This document shows, in pieces, positions 23,261-35,796 of a stretch of 64,000 nucleotides of DNA (positions within the stretch are counted from its first letter, which is position 1; each line of letters opens with the position of its first letter). Source of the stretch: Trichostrongylus colubriformis (taxonomy: Eukaryota > Nematoda > Chromadorea > Rhabditida > Trichostrongylidae); NCBI GenBank assembly GCA_963978905.1, contig OZ022257.1, positions 56,706,662 through 56,770,661 of the forward strand, written 5' to 3'. The position numbers were made by a program, and so were the translations under genes. The notes beneath the pieces were generated by a model. It saw only the letters and a list, made by a program, of their open reading frames with translations, searched no databases and was not told the DNA's origin.

Positions 23261-26200
23261 TGGTACACGTTAACATTCTGAAATGGGCTGTAGTTCTATC
23301 GTGTTACTTGCGCAGTACTGTGCGATAGCCCAACTGGTATAAAGAGAAAATGCGTTTTAGATCAATCTATCAAAAATGTTTCTCGGAGCCGTTTTGCGAT
23401 GTTTCATGATACACATTTCCAGATCTTCTTTGATTGCCTTTAACGAACAATTTTTTTGTAGTAATCTATCAATCGTCAATCTATCATTCCTCGATATCCC
23501 AAAAGACAATGTACTATGGTCCAAGACAATGTATATGGCTCCGAGAAGGTGACAGTGTTGATGACGTCATTATGGACTCATTGTTAAAAAGCGGCTAAGA
23601 GGACTCTTTCTGACTCGAAATTATTCATTCTAACCATTCCCATCACTTCCCATTTTGAAGAGGTCGAGTAGGTGATCTTCAGTGAACATTCCGATTTGGG
23701 GGGAACTTGCAAGCGCTTGTATTTCGCTCCATAAAACATACGACACTGTTTTGGCGTGAAACAGCTTGGTACACGCATTACAAGGATTTGAAATCACCCT
23801 ACGACGAAACGCCTGTGGCACGGGCGCCACTGTTGGCGTCATGTTGGTACTATATTCGTTTTTTCACGAGTTTCATTACCCTCCACAAGTTCGAAGTTAC
23901 TCAAATTTATCCTTTTCTACAATCCTGCCGGTTGGGGCTAAATGTTGCCGAAAATTGAAGCATTGTATTTGTGCTAAGCAGTTTTCCATTTGAAAAATTC
24001 TTGATTTGGATCACTTGAATCTGGTTCATAACTTTCGTAACGTAATACAGGGGCAATGAATTGATCTATTTCTTTAGAAATGAAAGCAGATTGATAAATA
24101 GCACTCCGAGCTCTAACAGTGCCACGAAGGTCATTTCAAATGACCACTTCGAGTAACAGTCCTTCCCTTAAGAGCTGAAACACCACATTTTATTAGGGAG
24201 TACCTGCCTTCGGGACATAGTAAATTCAAACAGAATATATAGTAGTCGCCTAGAGGTATTGTCAAAATCCTAAAGTCGTGTATATTTTTTTACAAGTACT
24301 GAAGCTCCAACTATTTTCCACCTGTTCACCTATCGCCCATCCGACACCCACTTCCCTTCTCCTGTTTGCCTGATTTGTCAACTCTGAGCAATGTAGCAAT
24401 GTCATACACTGTGCCAAATTAATCCTCACCTCTTTAAGTTTTAGGTTGTCTACGCCTGAAAAAAACAACCACTATGAATAAGGCGGACACCTTGACGCTA
24501 ATTTTTCCGCTGCTCACGGCGGTGCTGAGTGAGACGTGTGACTTGAGTGTGTGTCGTCGCTGTCATGACGACTTCCCTATGTATGAGGCACATGCGAATG
24601 CGAAAATGTTGGAAAGGTTGGGGAAGGTAAGGTCTAGAAACCACGTGTGAAATGTGTTTCAGGCAGCGTTCTACCCACTCGGTGCCACGGAGTACAAAAG
24701 TGAACCAAATAAGATTATATCATTAGGACAGATATCACAATAGTGCTGAGTTATGGGCGAAAGCATTGGTCTCAGACGGGATTCGGACTCGCGAAATTGC
24801 TGGAACAGGATTTCGCATTGCAAAGTGCGGCAATTGCATGCGAATGAAGGGCACCGTACCTATCCCGCGCCTTATTCCATGCGCAGAAAGCCGTTCGAGG
24901 TACAAACTCATACGAAGCGCTCTCCGAGTGCCTCACAGTGATACTTGTTTCACGCAGGCCTAACATTGTAGTTTTGGGAAATAAGAACCCCTAGGACGAC
25001 GCATTTGGGGCAGTCTGTGCGTGTACTTCAGCCATCTCCCCAAAAGAGGTCGTCAATCGATTGAAGATTTTTTCGTGATTGGCTCACAAGCGAAAACCTC
25101 TTTTGTGATGTATGGATCACTTTAAGGAATTCAAAACACGCCCCTACCCTCCACGCTACCTCGACCGAGAAGTGCTCCCGCCGAAGGAATTGGATGGATT
25201 TGGATTGGATACAAATTGCTCGATATCCTTTGCCTATTGCGCATCCAGGAAATAGGGGTGTAAGAAAACCCAATAACGCATAAAATGCATACCATCTTTG
25301 ATCACACGATCTTCAAAATGATAGATTACTGAGTATCGCAGCAAGAAGTCCTTTTCAACCCCATCAAAAGGGTTGTGCGTCATGTGCATCCCCTAGACCA
25401 CCGCGTGACGCTAATCGCATCGCCACATGCGTCTATTGCTCTGCTGCTTTTTCTGAGGATTGGCCACCACCTTCTCGCGTAATCTGACCTATGTTCACCC
25501 CATTCACAGTGATTTCCAATGCTAATTCTCCTATCCTTCTACTTTTTGGAACTACGCAACCTATGGCCGGTCTCGAACTCCGTGTTTTCGTGATTCTGCC
25601 GTTTCTGAACGCCGTAAGCGAAGAGTCATCCTCGCAGAATCTCAACAACACAGAATGGCATGCGAAAGTGCTACAACGCAAAGTCGCAAAATAGCAGCGT
25701 TTGCTGTCGGCCTATGAGCGTAGGCTGAGCATCGCGGAATTTTCGATAGCAAGGCATCAGAAGATTCCGTCGGGAATCTACCTTGAAAAGATTTTGCACT
25801 ATTCATATAGTAATGATCTTTATGCTGGTTGAACTCCTGCTGCCCTATTAGAGTCAATGGGACTTTTTGTCCCAGCGTACAGAAAATTCGTCTTGACTAG
25901 TAATTCTTCTTGAAAAAAATTTATCGTGACATGAAGGTACAGCTTCTCTTACAGATACTCATATCGATGTACTGCAATCAAAACGCCCTGTAGAGATATC
26001 CTTGTTCTAATGACTTCTGTAAGGACTTGGCCAAAAATGCTGCCAATATAAAGGTAGTTACTACTTAAAGACACCAGGAAGGGGTTATTTCGGCTCACGG
26101 TAGAACAGACGTAGTGTGGACGAGTTTGAGTGGCCGCCATTGCACAAACTCGCCAATTTGACGCCTTGGCATGGTGCCTAAAGAAGATGTTTCTATTATA

Positions 26201-28300
26201 AATTTGTTTTTTCCTTTACTTTTTACTTTGCTCTTTCTTATATTGTTTCTAGATGTACTTACATGAATGCTAATGTAGTTAGGAATGGCCACTCCACCGC
26301 GCTGGGAGTCAGGTGCTACAACTAACGTTGGCCCACGGCCGTCTCCTACAGCGGACAACTCGGAATGGATGCGCTGATGCGAACGGGATGCGAATACACA
26401 CCACTGCGTCGCGCTTTTGAGTCCGGGTTTTTTCGCCTATTATCGCTTCTAACCTTGAGTGTTCATTACAAAATGCTCATTTCTTTGCATCTTCTTCTTG
26501 TTTCGGACCCCCTTCCGGTTCCTTTAAAGTCGGCCCTTTTCGAATTTGTGAGGGGGGGGGGGGGCACATGTATGCACGCTCACATTTTAGTAGCGTACCA
26601 ACTTCTCTCATGCACAGATCAGTTTAAAGGCACACCACGCGATAAATTTTGATAGCTATCGCGCGTGTTACAGGATGTAGAGGTCCTGTTTCACTCACCA
26701 GTGAAGTCAAAAGAATCAAAACTCCTTACAACCACCAAAACTGAAGGGCCCTGTCCTCAGTCGCCGTACGAGTATTGGAGACTGTAGAAAAGCTTTTGCC
26801 CGATGATATCGCGCAAAAATGCTACGGTATCACCTGTTCTCCCATGTTGAAGCTGCCTTCGCTATAGGAATCGCTGCCTTGTCTTGTCTTATCGCAAGTT
26901 TCCCTCTCCACGTAAGAGCCACGTTGGAAAGTTGTTCGTCTTAAGCCAGGTGTGATTCGGCTCGATGGGCTCAACTCGGCTCGGGTTGAGTGCGCCTATC
27001 GTCACGAGGATGTACTATCAAGCCGCAAAAAGGGTGCAGCCTTAGTACCCATCTAAGGACCTACTTGCCACAAGAAAGTAAGCCACTAATGTGATTATCG
27101 CGTGGTGTGCCTTTAAGAGTGACATTATCAACACGAAAGGGTAGGGCGAGGAATATCAGCTGTCGGATCACCGTCTAATCCTGGTTCTGTGACTAGGTCC
27201 CATCATGGTAAACTCTTTGTGAGCGAACATCTCCCACGTTGACTTGAGTAGTACCATTCGCAGGACGTTGATTACATGTTTTTTTCTATGAGGGCTTACG
27301 CAAAGCGTCGGAAACGGAAGATATAGGGTGATCGGTGAGAAACTGCGATGCAGCCGAGCCATTGTGGCTCAACTACGATCTGCGCCCGTTAGTCTCTGTG
27401 GCACTGCCTTCAGCTCAGTTTTTCACCATTTTCTCCACTTACGTAAGCTAACAAATCTGGACAACTCGTTTTGTAAAAATCAGTTTGCTGCAAAATCAAC
27501 TGTAGTGACATTATTGAAGGATCGGAGAAGGATGTAGATCTTACAATTACTAGGAGGCATCCCAAGATACGTTGAGCATTGCGGCCATAGAAAGTGTTTC
27601 TCTACCGCTGCACAAATGAGTCATGAGGACCCTCAAACCTATAGATAGATGGCGCCAGACGCCTAGCAGAGCCGCCCACATTCCACGGTTCCGTCATTGG
27701 GGCAGTCCTGGCTTTGTGCCATCTACCATCTGCGATGAAGTCAGATAAAGCGACGAAGGATTGTGGATGTAAGACCAACAGGGAAACTGTATGATATCGT
27801 ACGAGTTTACGCGATGATCGACATTGAAATTCGTCCGAAGGCCTTCGTCGGGTTGCTTTCGTTGGTTCATTCATAATTTGCTTGACCTCCAGCAGCCTCG
27901 ACTTCTTGGAAGGAACACCCACAACGATTGTCCTGAAATGTGTTTTTGACTCTAAATAAAAAATAAGACAAAATCATTCAAACCTCATAAAAAGAAAATG
28001 GGTTGATCATTTTTGTACAGGCTTGAGTTGAATTCAAATCTTCAGGCTCGCACAGATAAAAAGAAGTTCTGCAGAGCGATTGAGATGTGCTCGATAAATT
28101 TTTTTGAAAACCAACTGTCAAGACTGCATCCTCATACTATTGACAAAGAAACGGTACCGATAGTTCCAGCCCTGGAGTTGCAATATTGAGCGCATCGTCA
28201 GAAAAATTCACAACGCGGCGTGCAGACTGCGAGGTACGACGGGCCCGTAATGTCTGAAATAAGGTGTAGCACGCGGTAAATGGCTCTAGAGCCCACTTAC
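23261..28300. other. no recognisable gene
   Basis: Five kilobases with only short frames. A poly-G run lies near 26551. The fragment CAGTACTGTGCGATAG...CTGGT near 23313 resembles 29663-29692. I see no splice-bounded coding segments that match a known family. Confidence 0.35.
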
Positions 28301-28304
28301 CCAC

Positions 28305-28400
28305 GGTGCTCGTAGCTAGCACGCATCGCGTCGCACGCCCTACGCCTCGTTGCGAGATTCTTTCCCAACAATGTACATCTCATCCCATGTGTCTATAGAT
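28305..28400. repeat. dispersed repeat related to 4480-4575
   Basis: The order of blocks CGTAGCT.GCACG, CATCGCGTCGC.CGCC, GTTGCG and TACATC.CA is shared with the flank of the 4.4-kb palindrome. Both appear to be copies of one short element. Confidence 0.5.
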
Positions 28401-29790
28401 TGCTACTGATCGTGATTTACGGGGATCATTTCCCTTCTGAGCTTGCCTTTCATGCACTTATGAAACAATGTTTGATGGTGCCACACGGTAGCAACGATGC
28501 AGGAGAGGCTGGTATGACAGCGCTGGCTGTGCTACCCAGTCCGAATTTAGGATTTTCCCTATCATCACTTGCGTCCAATCGATTACGGCTTAGGCGAATA
28601 TACGCTAGTGTGTGCAAGTTGCGCTCACAGAGATCCCTCAGGAATATTTAGACGTATAAATTTTTAAGAGATGCCCACTGAATGCGATAACACGTCTGTT
28701 TGACCGAAAATCCACATTTCGCGTCGCAAAGGGCTGATAAGGAGCGCCAAAAGGCGAATGTCGTTGATTCCGTTCCCATTCAGGTTGATTCTAGGGTGCC
28801 GGCACTCATAGGTGTTTCGAGGGGTGGGACGGGTACATCAGTGGTGGGTGATCCAAAATGATAACGGTTGATAAGATTCGATAAGGAGCCTCAAAAGACG
28901 AATGCAGCCAAATCCGTTTCGCCCCTCTGGTTAACAGTGGAATGTTCACACTCAGAGGTATTGCAGGATGCGGATACCCAAATGTGACTTTTTCGACACT
29001 GATAACGGCACATCGACTGCTATAGTAAGGGCGTCTGATGCTCAGTGCTATTGGGTAAACATATTTTGTCCATGTTCTGATATCTGCTACCGATGTATCG
29101 ACCGCTAAATTGCGTAGCGTTCCAAACAATGGTGCATGCCTTTTGATACTGCGTCCACACTTATGATCAAAACACTATCTAGATTTGTGATAGCAAAGCA
29201 AGCGAATCATTGCCTCTGAGCTCTGCTGCTGTGCCAGCAACAATATTGGGTGTCGGCTGCTAGACTGTGTAACATTCCAAATAGTGATGCATGCTTACAA
29301 AAACGATAAGCATCGATGACTGGCATATGGATCTACCGCCAGTATGTAGAAAATAGATGCTCAGCAAGTGGACCAATTGCTACCAATTGAAGCCCAAAAT
29401 TGTCGATCCCTTAAATATCTAAACTTCCAATAGTGTCCGAAAGGTTAGTGATTAGTGGATTTACCTTCCTGAACATTGATTCAATATCATTGTAACGGAA
29501 GGTATCGAGAATTAAATCATCTGGTCCTCTCAAAAATGGTGTCCTTGCTCAGCGGTGATATCTTCGATATCGATAATATCTATCACTTATATGTAGAAAA
29601 AAGATGCTCAGCAAAAAGTCAACATCGACCATTCTCCCATCATTCTATTGTGCTATTCGCGAAATACTGTGCGATATGCCAGCTGGTTCACACATAGGAA
29701 AGTGAGTGATTGAGCTGACTATGACTTCTTAGAAAGCTTGCGGTCGCTTGCGTGTCTTCACTTTCCCACAACTTGGACTGTTCCAGCCCT
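28400..29790. other. no recognisable gene
   Basis: Contains a weak internal duplication (GATAAGGAGCGCCAAAAGGCGAATG at 28736, echoed near 28880). No coding region that I can support. Confidence 0.35.
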
Positions 29791-29796
29791 GCTGTA

Positions 29797-29951
29797 CAGT
29801 CTAGTTCGCGACGCCTGACAGGGCGTGGCCCTACGGACTTGGGTGAGAGAGTACGTGGCGAGAGCGAGCGTGTGTGGCGGGGTGAGAGGGATCGATACAC
29901 TTTCATCCAAGTCCGTAGGCCTCGCCCTGCCAGGCGCCGGTAAGTGGACTG
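29797..29951. mobile_element. TA-flanked MITE
   Basis: A 155-bp palindromic element with about 45-bp arms (CAGTC...GACAGGGCGTGGCC.TACGGACTTGG on the left, inverted on the right), flanked by TA on each side. A related half follows the SL1 sequence at 23179. Confidence 0.7.
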
Positions 29952-29953
29952 TA

Positions 29954-30900
29954 TTATGCCCCCCCCCCCCCGACAACACCACATTTCCGCATATATCATT
30001 TCGCATCCGCATATCCATAGACGTCGCGGCAAAGAGACCGACAAACCGACAGACGGATCCACACACAAAGTGATTGGTTCATATGATAGATGGATCATCG
30101 GGATGCAACCAGAATAACGGTCGTCGATGTGCAGCAGCGTAGCCTCTGTCTTTTGATATAAGCAGTACGATCACGAACAACTGAGGAATATAGTGGGTCG
30201 AACACCCAATTCACACCGCTTCCGAGAAAATTTCTGACTGCGATGGGCAATGCTTGGTTACATCGGAGACGACGGCAGAGGAGCTGCAAAAAAAGTTGGC
30301 ATCACTAGCTCATTTTAAACATACTTTTTGTAAGATGCTCCTCTCACTACGATTGTACCTTTCAGTCCCTTGGCACTGCTGCCCATTACCCGTTGCGGCC
30401 AGCTTCATACGGTCGAATGGTCTCGCTGCGTACTCTAGGCATTAGAACTCATGTCGCTTATTGATCCTGACTGTCCAACTTATTCCCGCTGATTTGTAGC
30501 TTAGCGTTCTGAACGTCATCTACGATAGTCTACTACTGCTCACATCTGGAGTACTTTACTTTTTGCGGCTTTTGTGCCAGATATAGATAGGATGGTGTAT
30601 TTCGCAGGCACTTCCCTAACTTCTCAGCCGCTTTGCTGTCATCAGAACCATTATTTTCTGTGGAAGAAGATCCTCAAAATGATTGCCCTTCAAATGACAA
30701 TTGACACTTTCGCACAAAACCGAGCTTGCCAGCGTATTGGCTCCCCCGGCAGCCAATGTGGGAGTCGCTATAGCCAGAATCTATGCAAAATGAGCTGGTC
30801 TGGCTGTCTGCAAGCAAGCATGGGGACATGGGACCGACGTACCACGACAACTCAATGTGGGTGCAAGGTTCACGAAATTTTTGAGACACCGTTGTAGTGT
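29954..30900. other. no recognisable gene
   Basis: Begins with a run of about 12 C. The rest has only short non-conserved frames. Confidence 0.35.
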
Positions 30901-30911
30901 GGGGCAGTAGT

Positions 30912-31690
30912 CCACTGGGGACTATTCGGCTATTACAACCCCAGATACCCCGAGTTGGTCAAAAAACTAATTTTCGCCGAAGCTTTGCCTAGGGGGTTTA
31001 TTTGGGATGCTGATCACGAATATGACATCCGTTTTTTGCGTTCGCGCCAAATTGGTGCAATTGCACCATGTTGGTGCAGCAACTCGTTCTCACCGAAATC
31101 GCTAAAACTTTGTCCAGGGGGGTTATTTAGGGTGCTGATCACGAGTATGACATCCGTTTTCGGGGCTAGTGTCGTTCAGTTCCATTACAGTGCTGATATG
31201 GTAGGGGTACTACACTGTTCCTGCAAGTTTTGCCTAAACCTTAGGAAGGGAGGGAACCTTCCCTTCCCCTTTAAGGCTTAGGCGAAAATATACACTTGTG
31301 TGTGCAATGATGACTGTATGATAGTATCAAATGAAAGACGACAGCGGAAAGATGACGCCCTCCAGCTATTTACGCACTGTAGCAAAAATGAACATGACTG
31401 GCGCAGCTTTGAAAGGCGCTGAAAACGGCGCCCGCGCTGAAAACCGATGTCATGTTCGTGATCAGCACCTCAAATAACCCCCCTAGGCAAAGTTTCAGCG
31501 ATTTCGGTAAAAACGAGTTGCTGCACCAACATGCTGCAATTGCACCAATTTGGGCGAACGCCAAAAACGGATGTCATATTCGTAATCAGCACCGCAAACA
31601 ACCACCTTAGGCAAAGTTTCGGCGAAAATTATTTTTTTGACCAACTCGGGGTATCTGGGGTTGTGATAGCCGAATAGTTCCGTCCACTGC
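30912..31690. mobile_element. foldback element with doubled module in each arm
   Basis: Arms of about 250 bp (30912-31165 and 31432-31690) are inverted copies around a 270-bp centre. Each arm contains two tandem versions of a unit of roughly 115 bp including CGAA...CTTTG.C.AGGGGG and CTGATCACGA.TATGACATCCG. No transposase frame is present. A short frame through the left arm is a by-product of the repeat. Confidence 0.7.
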
Positions 31691-31795
31691 GGTGTAAGCG
31701 GGATTCCCCTGATGCGTTTCTGGTTCTTCTCTTGTCCGGCACAGTTTTTGCCATGTATTGGACTTGTACTTGTTGAAGGTCCAGTAAAACGTCCA

Positions 31796-31866
31796 GTACA
31801 GTTGGTTTCGGTGGTAGAATGCTCGCCTGCCACGCGGGCTGCCCGGGTTCGATTCCCGGCCGATGC
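31796..31866 (+). tRNA. tRNA-Gly(GCC), probably a pseudogene
   Basis: The anticodon arm (CTCGCCTGCCACGCGGG, anticodon GCC), variable region, perfect B box GGTTCGATTCC and 3' acceptor CCGATGC-A match tRNA-Gly(GCC), with the expected length of 71 nt. The 5' acceptor strand (GTACAGT) and start of the D arm are diverged and pair poorly with the 3' strand. No T-run terminator follows closely. It is likely a decaying or tRNA-derived copy. Its 3' sequence matches the primer-binding site of the BEL element at 47356-47366. Confidence 0.65.
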
Positions 31867-31869
31867 AGT

Positions 31870-33750
31870 AGAAATGTGATTGATACGTTGCTAGCCATGA
31901 CTTCATGTCTTCACGTGTTTGTGAGCAGTGGTGTGCGGTACGCTATCATAGAGTCATGGAACGTAAAGTGTGTCTTCCCCTCCACCCTCATTGGCCCCTC
32001 TTTCGCATTCAACAACCTTCTGCTTCCTTCTTCGGTTGAATGCAGGAAGACTCTATTGGCGCTTATTTAGAATGCCAAGCGAATGAGAATATGTGTTGTT
32101 AAATACATTTGTGATAAATATTCGTCCACAATAAAGTAAATATGTCGCATTAAATGTATCATCGATCTGACGTGTGACCATTGTGTGTTCACCTTCGCTG
32201 CCTCTCAAATTAGGTAACGTGAAGTTTTTCCCGCCCTCTCGAGGCCGAAGATCCTCAGGTAACTGTCTAAGTTGCAACTTTTGCGCCGCTACGATGCATC
32301 ATTACGGCACTTTGCCGGTTAAACCCACGCTAAACACTTCGCTTCAGCTCAGTTGTCCAATTATTGACTGACTCAAGTGGGCGTAGCTAGCGCGCGTGTG
32401 AGCGGGTGTGATGCCGTGATAGCGCAGCGTTACCGCGGAAAGAATAAGGCCTGGATGGTCCCACAAGGATTTAATGCCTCAATAAGGCAAGTCTTATCTA
32501 ATTAACGCGAAGTGTGCATTCAACTTAGGATCCTCATGATTGAGAACATTTCTGACACATAAAAAGTCACGACGCCATTCAAACAGTAGTAATTGTCGGA
32601 GGTGATTATTCAGATGGACACTTGGTTACATAAGTTCCCGTCGATGGAGGTGATATCGTGGATGTTGCAAGTTTGCCGTATTTCAGCGCCAAACCTCCCA
32701 CTTTCTTGTGCAGTATGATGCACAGTATGCTGCTGCAACAACCTGAGCAAAGGCATCAACGCTCCAGCAAAAATCCTCATCTGCCATAGAAGTCTTCTGA
32801 GAAGAAACTGACCAGCACAAAGCAGTGTAGAACGGACAAATAGCCTGTGTAGAACGGACCAATAGCCATAAAAATAAAATTGCCGAGCATTTCGATGAAA
32901 CCGACATCAGTTCTAGAAATTGTGACGGATACCGGCGAAGAGATGAGGATCTCAGCTGAAATTAGCCTCAAAATATGGATTTCATTATCATGAGCTATAA
33001 TTTCCGAAATGACTATAAAACTGCCTTGTTTTTTTTTTGTGATACTGGAAAATTTAAGCGAAGGACCAGGGGCTGGTTATGTGGTGCTCTCCTGCGAATA
33101 TGTCGAGCACTACACACTTAGCGTGAAAAAGTAAAAGTGAAGTAAAAAAAGTGAAAGTCTTCTGAGAGTGAGAAAGTTGAAAGTAATCTGCATTCTATGA
33201 CGTTCAACCTAATAGGACTAAAGATTAAGTTGAGGCATGGTCACCATAAATCGTTGATAGTTATTTGTGACGCGCCACCCATTCCACTTCCGCTTAGAAT
33301 CACAAGTTAATGTGATTTAGCTTACCCAATAACTTGTTGGCCTAGCCACATATCAGTTAGTGCTTTTATCACCCCGCTCCTTTAGTTCACACTAAATCCA
33401 GACTGCTAACGGAATCGCTTACGGTATGCTATTCGGTCGTGTCCTGAACTTGCAGTTTTTTATCGAGGTTATTATGTCAAGGTTTTATCACCTTGAACAC
33501 TTATCTCGCTTGAAAGATACCATTGTGGATGACAGTGACACCAGCTTCCTCTGCGCCACTGCGTGTACCTGTGGTGTAGGGTAAGCAGAAAGGGGAAAAA
33601 AGGGATACCGACGCTTATTTCGTATCTTCAATAGCTCCTTCCTTCATCGGTCACCGTTTTCTGAGCTCATTACGAATCCTTCAAAAGTTGCTGTAAAGAG
33701 ACCCTCCTAGGCACGTTATCCCTGCCTAAGATTTCCCGATTCACGTTTAT
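31870..33750. other. no recognisable gene
   Basis: Unique-looking sequence with short frames only. It contains a 20-bp duplication around 32820-32860 (GTAGAACGGAC.AATAGCC). Confidence 0.4.
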
Positions 33751-33754
33751 GTCA

Positions 33755-35138
33755 CAGGGTTGGCCATAAATATAGCGACAAGTTTTTCACCTTATATCTC
33801 AGAAAGCAAAAGTACAAACGAGCCATAAAGATAAAATTTATTAGGTAACAACTGGAAGGCACGGATGACAGCGCGGAGTTGCTGTCGTCCGTGCCTTCCA
33901 GTTGATGGCGTCGATGAAGGCGTCGATGACCGGACGCAAGAGTGCGTCGTCGATTTCATCCCATTCTCGGATGAGCGCTGCCTTCAGAGAATCCACATTG
34001 GGATGGGAAGTGGCGTCGATGACCGGACGCAAGAGTGCGTCGTCGATTTCATCCCATTCTCGGATGAGCGCTGCCTTCAGAGAATCCACATTGGGATGGG
34101 AAGTGGCACACGCCTTGCTCTCAAGGTGGGACCACAAGATATAGTCCAGAGGGTTCAAATGCGGTGACGATGCCGGCCATTCTTCTGCCAGATGAGGTCG
34201 GGGAGTTCGCTCTTGCATTACGCTTGGACGACCTCGGCCTTGTGGGCGGGCGCCCAATCTTGCTGGAATGTCCACGGGCGGCCGGTAAAGAGGGAACTCG
34301 CCCACGGGAGTAGAGCACCTTTCAGAATCGTCTTCAGATAGTAATCTTTGTCGATTTTGACGCCGGGGTCGACGAATATCAACGGCGTCCTCCCCGAGGC
34401 ACACACCCCTGCCCAAACCATGACTTGCGGGTGAACGACTCTTCCCTTCTTGTCGGCTTCCTCGGCATTCCTTGCGATCACTCTGACGCTCTGAGCGTTG
34501 AACAGCTGTTCGACGATGAAGAGCTTCTTATCCGAGAGAACGTTTGAATGGTGGCCCTTGTTGCGCGTCCGAAGCGAGAGCTTCTTGACTTGCGCCTGCT
34601 GATTCGAGGCGCTGAGGATAGCAGCCTTCCGAGTACGGTAGGGGTACATTTTAAGGTCTTCGTGGACGACCCTTTCCATTGACTTCCGTGAGATACCCAT
34701 GTCGCGAGTCATCGTCGAGATGCTCCGAGTCGCGTTTCTTGCTATCCGCTTTCTGACGGCCTCGACGACCTTCGGCTTGCGAGCAGTACGAGGTCTTCCA
34801 CTTCTTCGGCGGTCTTGGAGTCCACCAAGGTCTTGATAACGTTGGAGTGTGCGATACACGACGCTGCGGTGGATGCCGAGGTGCTTAGCGATCGTGGTGG
34901 GTGGGCGGCCGGCTTTGTGCAGACAAATGATAGCGGTACGATCAGGAGAAGGCTACACCATTTCACTATGAAGGGACCAATTTTGACAATATTTCAACAG
35001 GAGTTAGAAAAAATGATGATGAAAAAACCATAAAACCGGCGCGCCATGTGCGCGACAGAATGTATGCTAACTGCAACAAGTCGATAGAATGTATGCTAAC
35101 TGCAGCAAGTCTTGCCGCTATAATTATGGCCAACCCTG
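33755..35138 (-). mobile_element. Tc1/mariner element, DD37D type
   Basis: A 1384-bp element with inverted termini CAGGGTTGGCCATAA.TATAG (33755 onward; inverted at 35138), like Tc1-type ends. A TA follows the right end; the left flank now reads CA. It carries one broken transposase. A 27-bp direct duplication (AGAATGTATGCTAACTGCA) lies near 35058-35110 by the right terminus. Confidence 0.88.
33841..34972 (-). pseudogene. Tc1/mariner DD37D transposase
   Basis: The ORF begins at ATG 34964 (MV) but codon 3 is TAG. It continues with a DNA-binding region PDRTAIICLHKAGRPPTTIA, GIHRSVVYRTLQRY and RRRSGRPRTARKP. Catalytic residues: first Asp in HHSNVLSDKKLF, second in FQQDWAPAHKA, third in SSPHLNPLDYILW. 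The last two are 37 residues apart when the frame break near 34218 is bridged, so the type is DD37D (maT-like). A 93-bp in-frame tandem duplication (33921-34013 and 34014-34106) repeats 31 residues (HPNVDSLKAALIREWDEID) near the C-terminus. Early stop, frameshift and duplication make it inactive, though all three catalytic residues remain. Confidence 0.88.
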
Positions 35139-35578
35139 TAAACCTGCGCGGATTTATTTGTCTCTCCGCTGAAGGGCTGTGCTATTAGAGTATTTTGTGA
35201 ACTTTTTGGACGAGTCGTAGTTTGACGATGACCACACTGGTCAACAGCATAACAGCGAAACCCAATGACCCAGAACGAGTTCTCCCAAGGTATTTGCAAC
35301 TAAGCATGCATTTATCATTCAAACTCATCATATTGCTAGTTCTTCAGTAAGAGCGAATTTCACGGCTAATCAACCATCCGATCGCCGCACAATTTTGTTT
35401 TCTCACAAAAGGGGTGAGAAGAAATACGACAACGAGGTCGATGAGAGCCAATATACATCCGATGGTCAAACATCATGTGGCATATAAGGCAGGGGAAAGC
35501 TTGCGAGGAGTCACGCAAAAGAGTAGAGTGTGAACGACAGGTCTTAGCAAGGCGTTGCGTATCCAAAAATGGACCGTC
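35139..35578. other. spacer, no gene seen
   Basis: Short sequence between the Tc1-type element and the Gypsy LTR. Its last bases, CCGTC, are the left copy of the Gypsy target-site duplication. Confidence 0.5.
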
Positions 35579-35770
35579 TGTTACATCCTTGAATGCGTGA
35601 TCTGCATGAAGGCATCATCCTCACTGCAGAATGGTATAAAGATAAAGCCCATGATATAGACCGCCCATTAGGAGTGTATATAAGGCGGTTGTTTTCATTA
35701 ATATTCATTCTATCCTCACTGCTCCAATAAAGCTGCAACCTATCTCGTCTTCCACATCGAGTATCCAACA
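35579..35770 (+). repeat. Gypsy 5' LTR
   Basis: 192 bp, TGTTACATCC to CCAACA. It contains TATATAAG at 35677 and AATAAA at 35726, plausible TATA box and polyadenylation signal. It is followed after one base by TGGCGATC, a candidate primer-binding site. The 3' LTR is also exactly 192 bp once the BEL insertion is ignored. Confidence 0.88.
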
Positions 35771-35796
35771 ATGGCGATCAGGTAGGAGTTACAAGT

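Noticed and set aside
24753..24966. tRNA-like segment with GAGTCCGAATCCCG on the minus strand
   Set aside because: B-box match is incomplete and no A box or cloverleaf can be drawn.
29752..30073. Arg-rich overlapping ORFs on both strands
   Set aside because: They arise from the palindromic MITE and flanking poly-C run.
30955..31281. 108-codon ORF with repeated LITSMTSVF-like segments
   Set aside because: Reads through the tandem module of a foldback element. The repetition is at DNA level and no start context or homology supports coding.
33865..34167. Plus-strand repeat protein
   Set aside because: Antisense shadow of the 93-bp duplication in the Tc1/mariner transposase.
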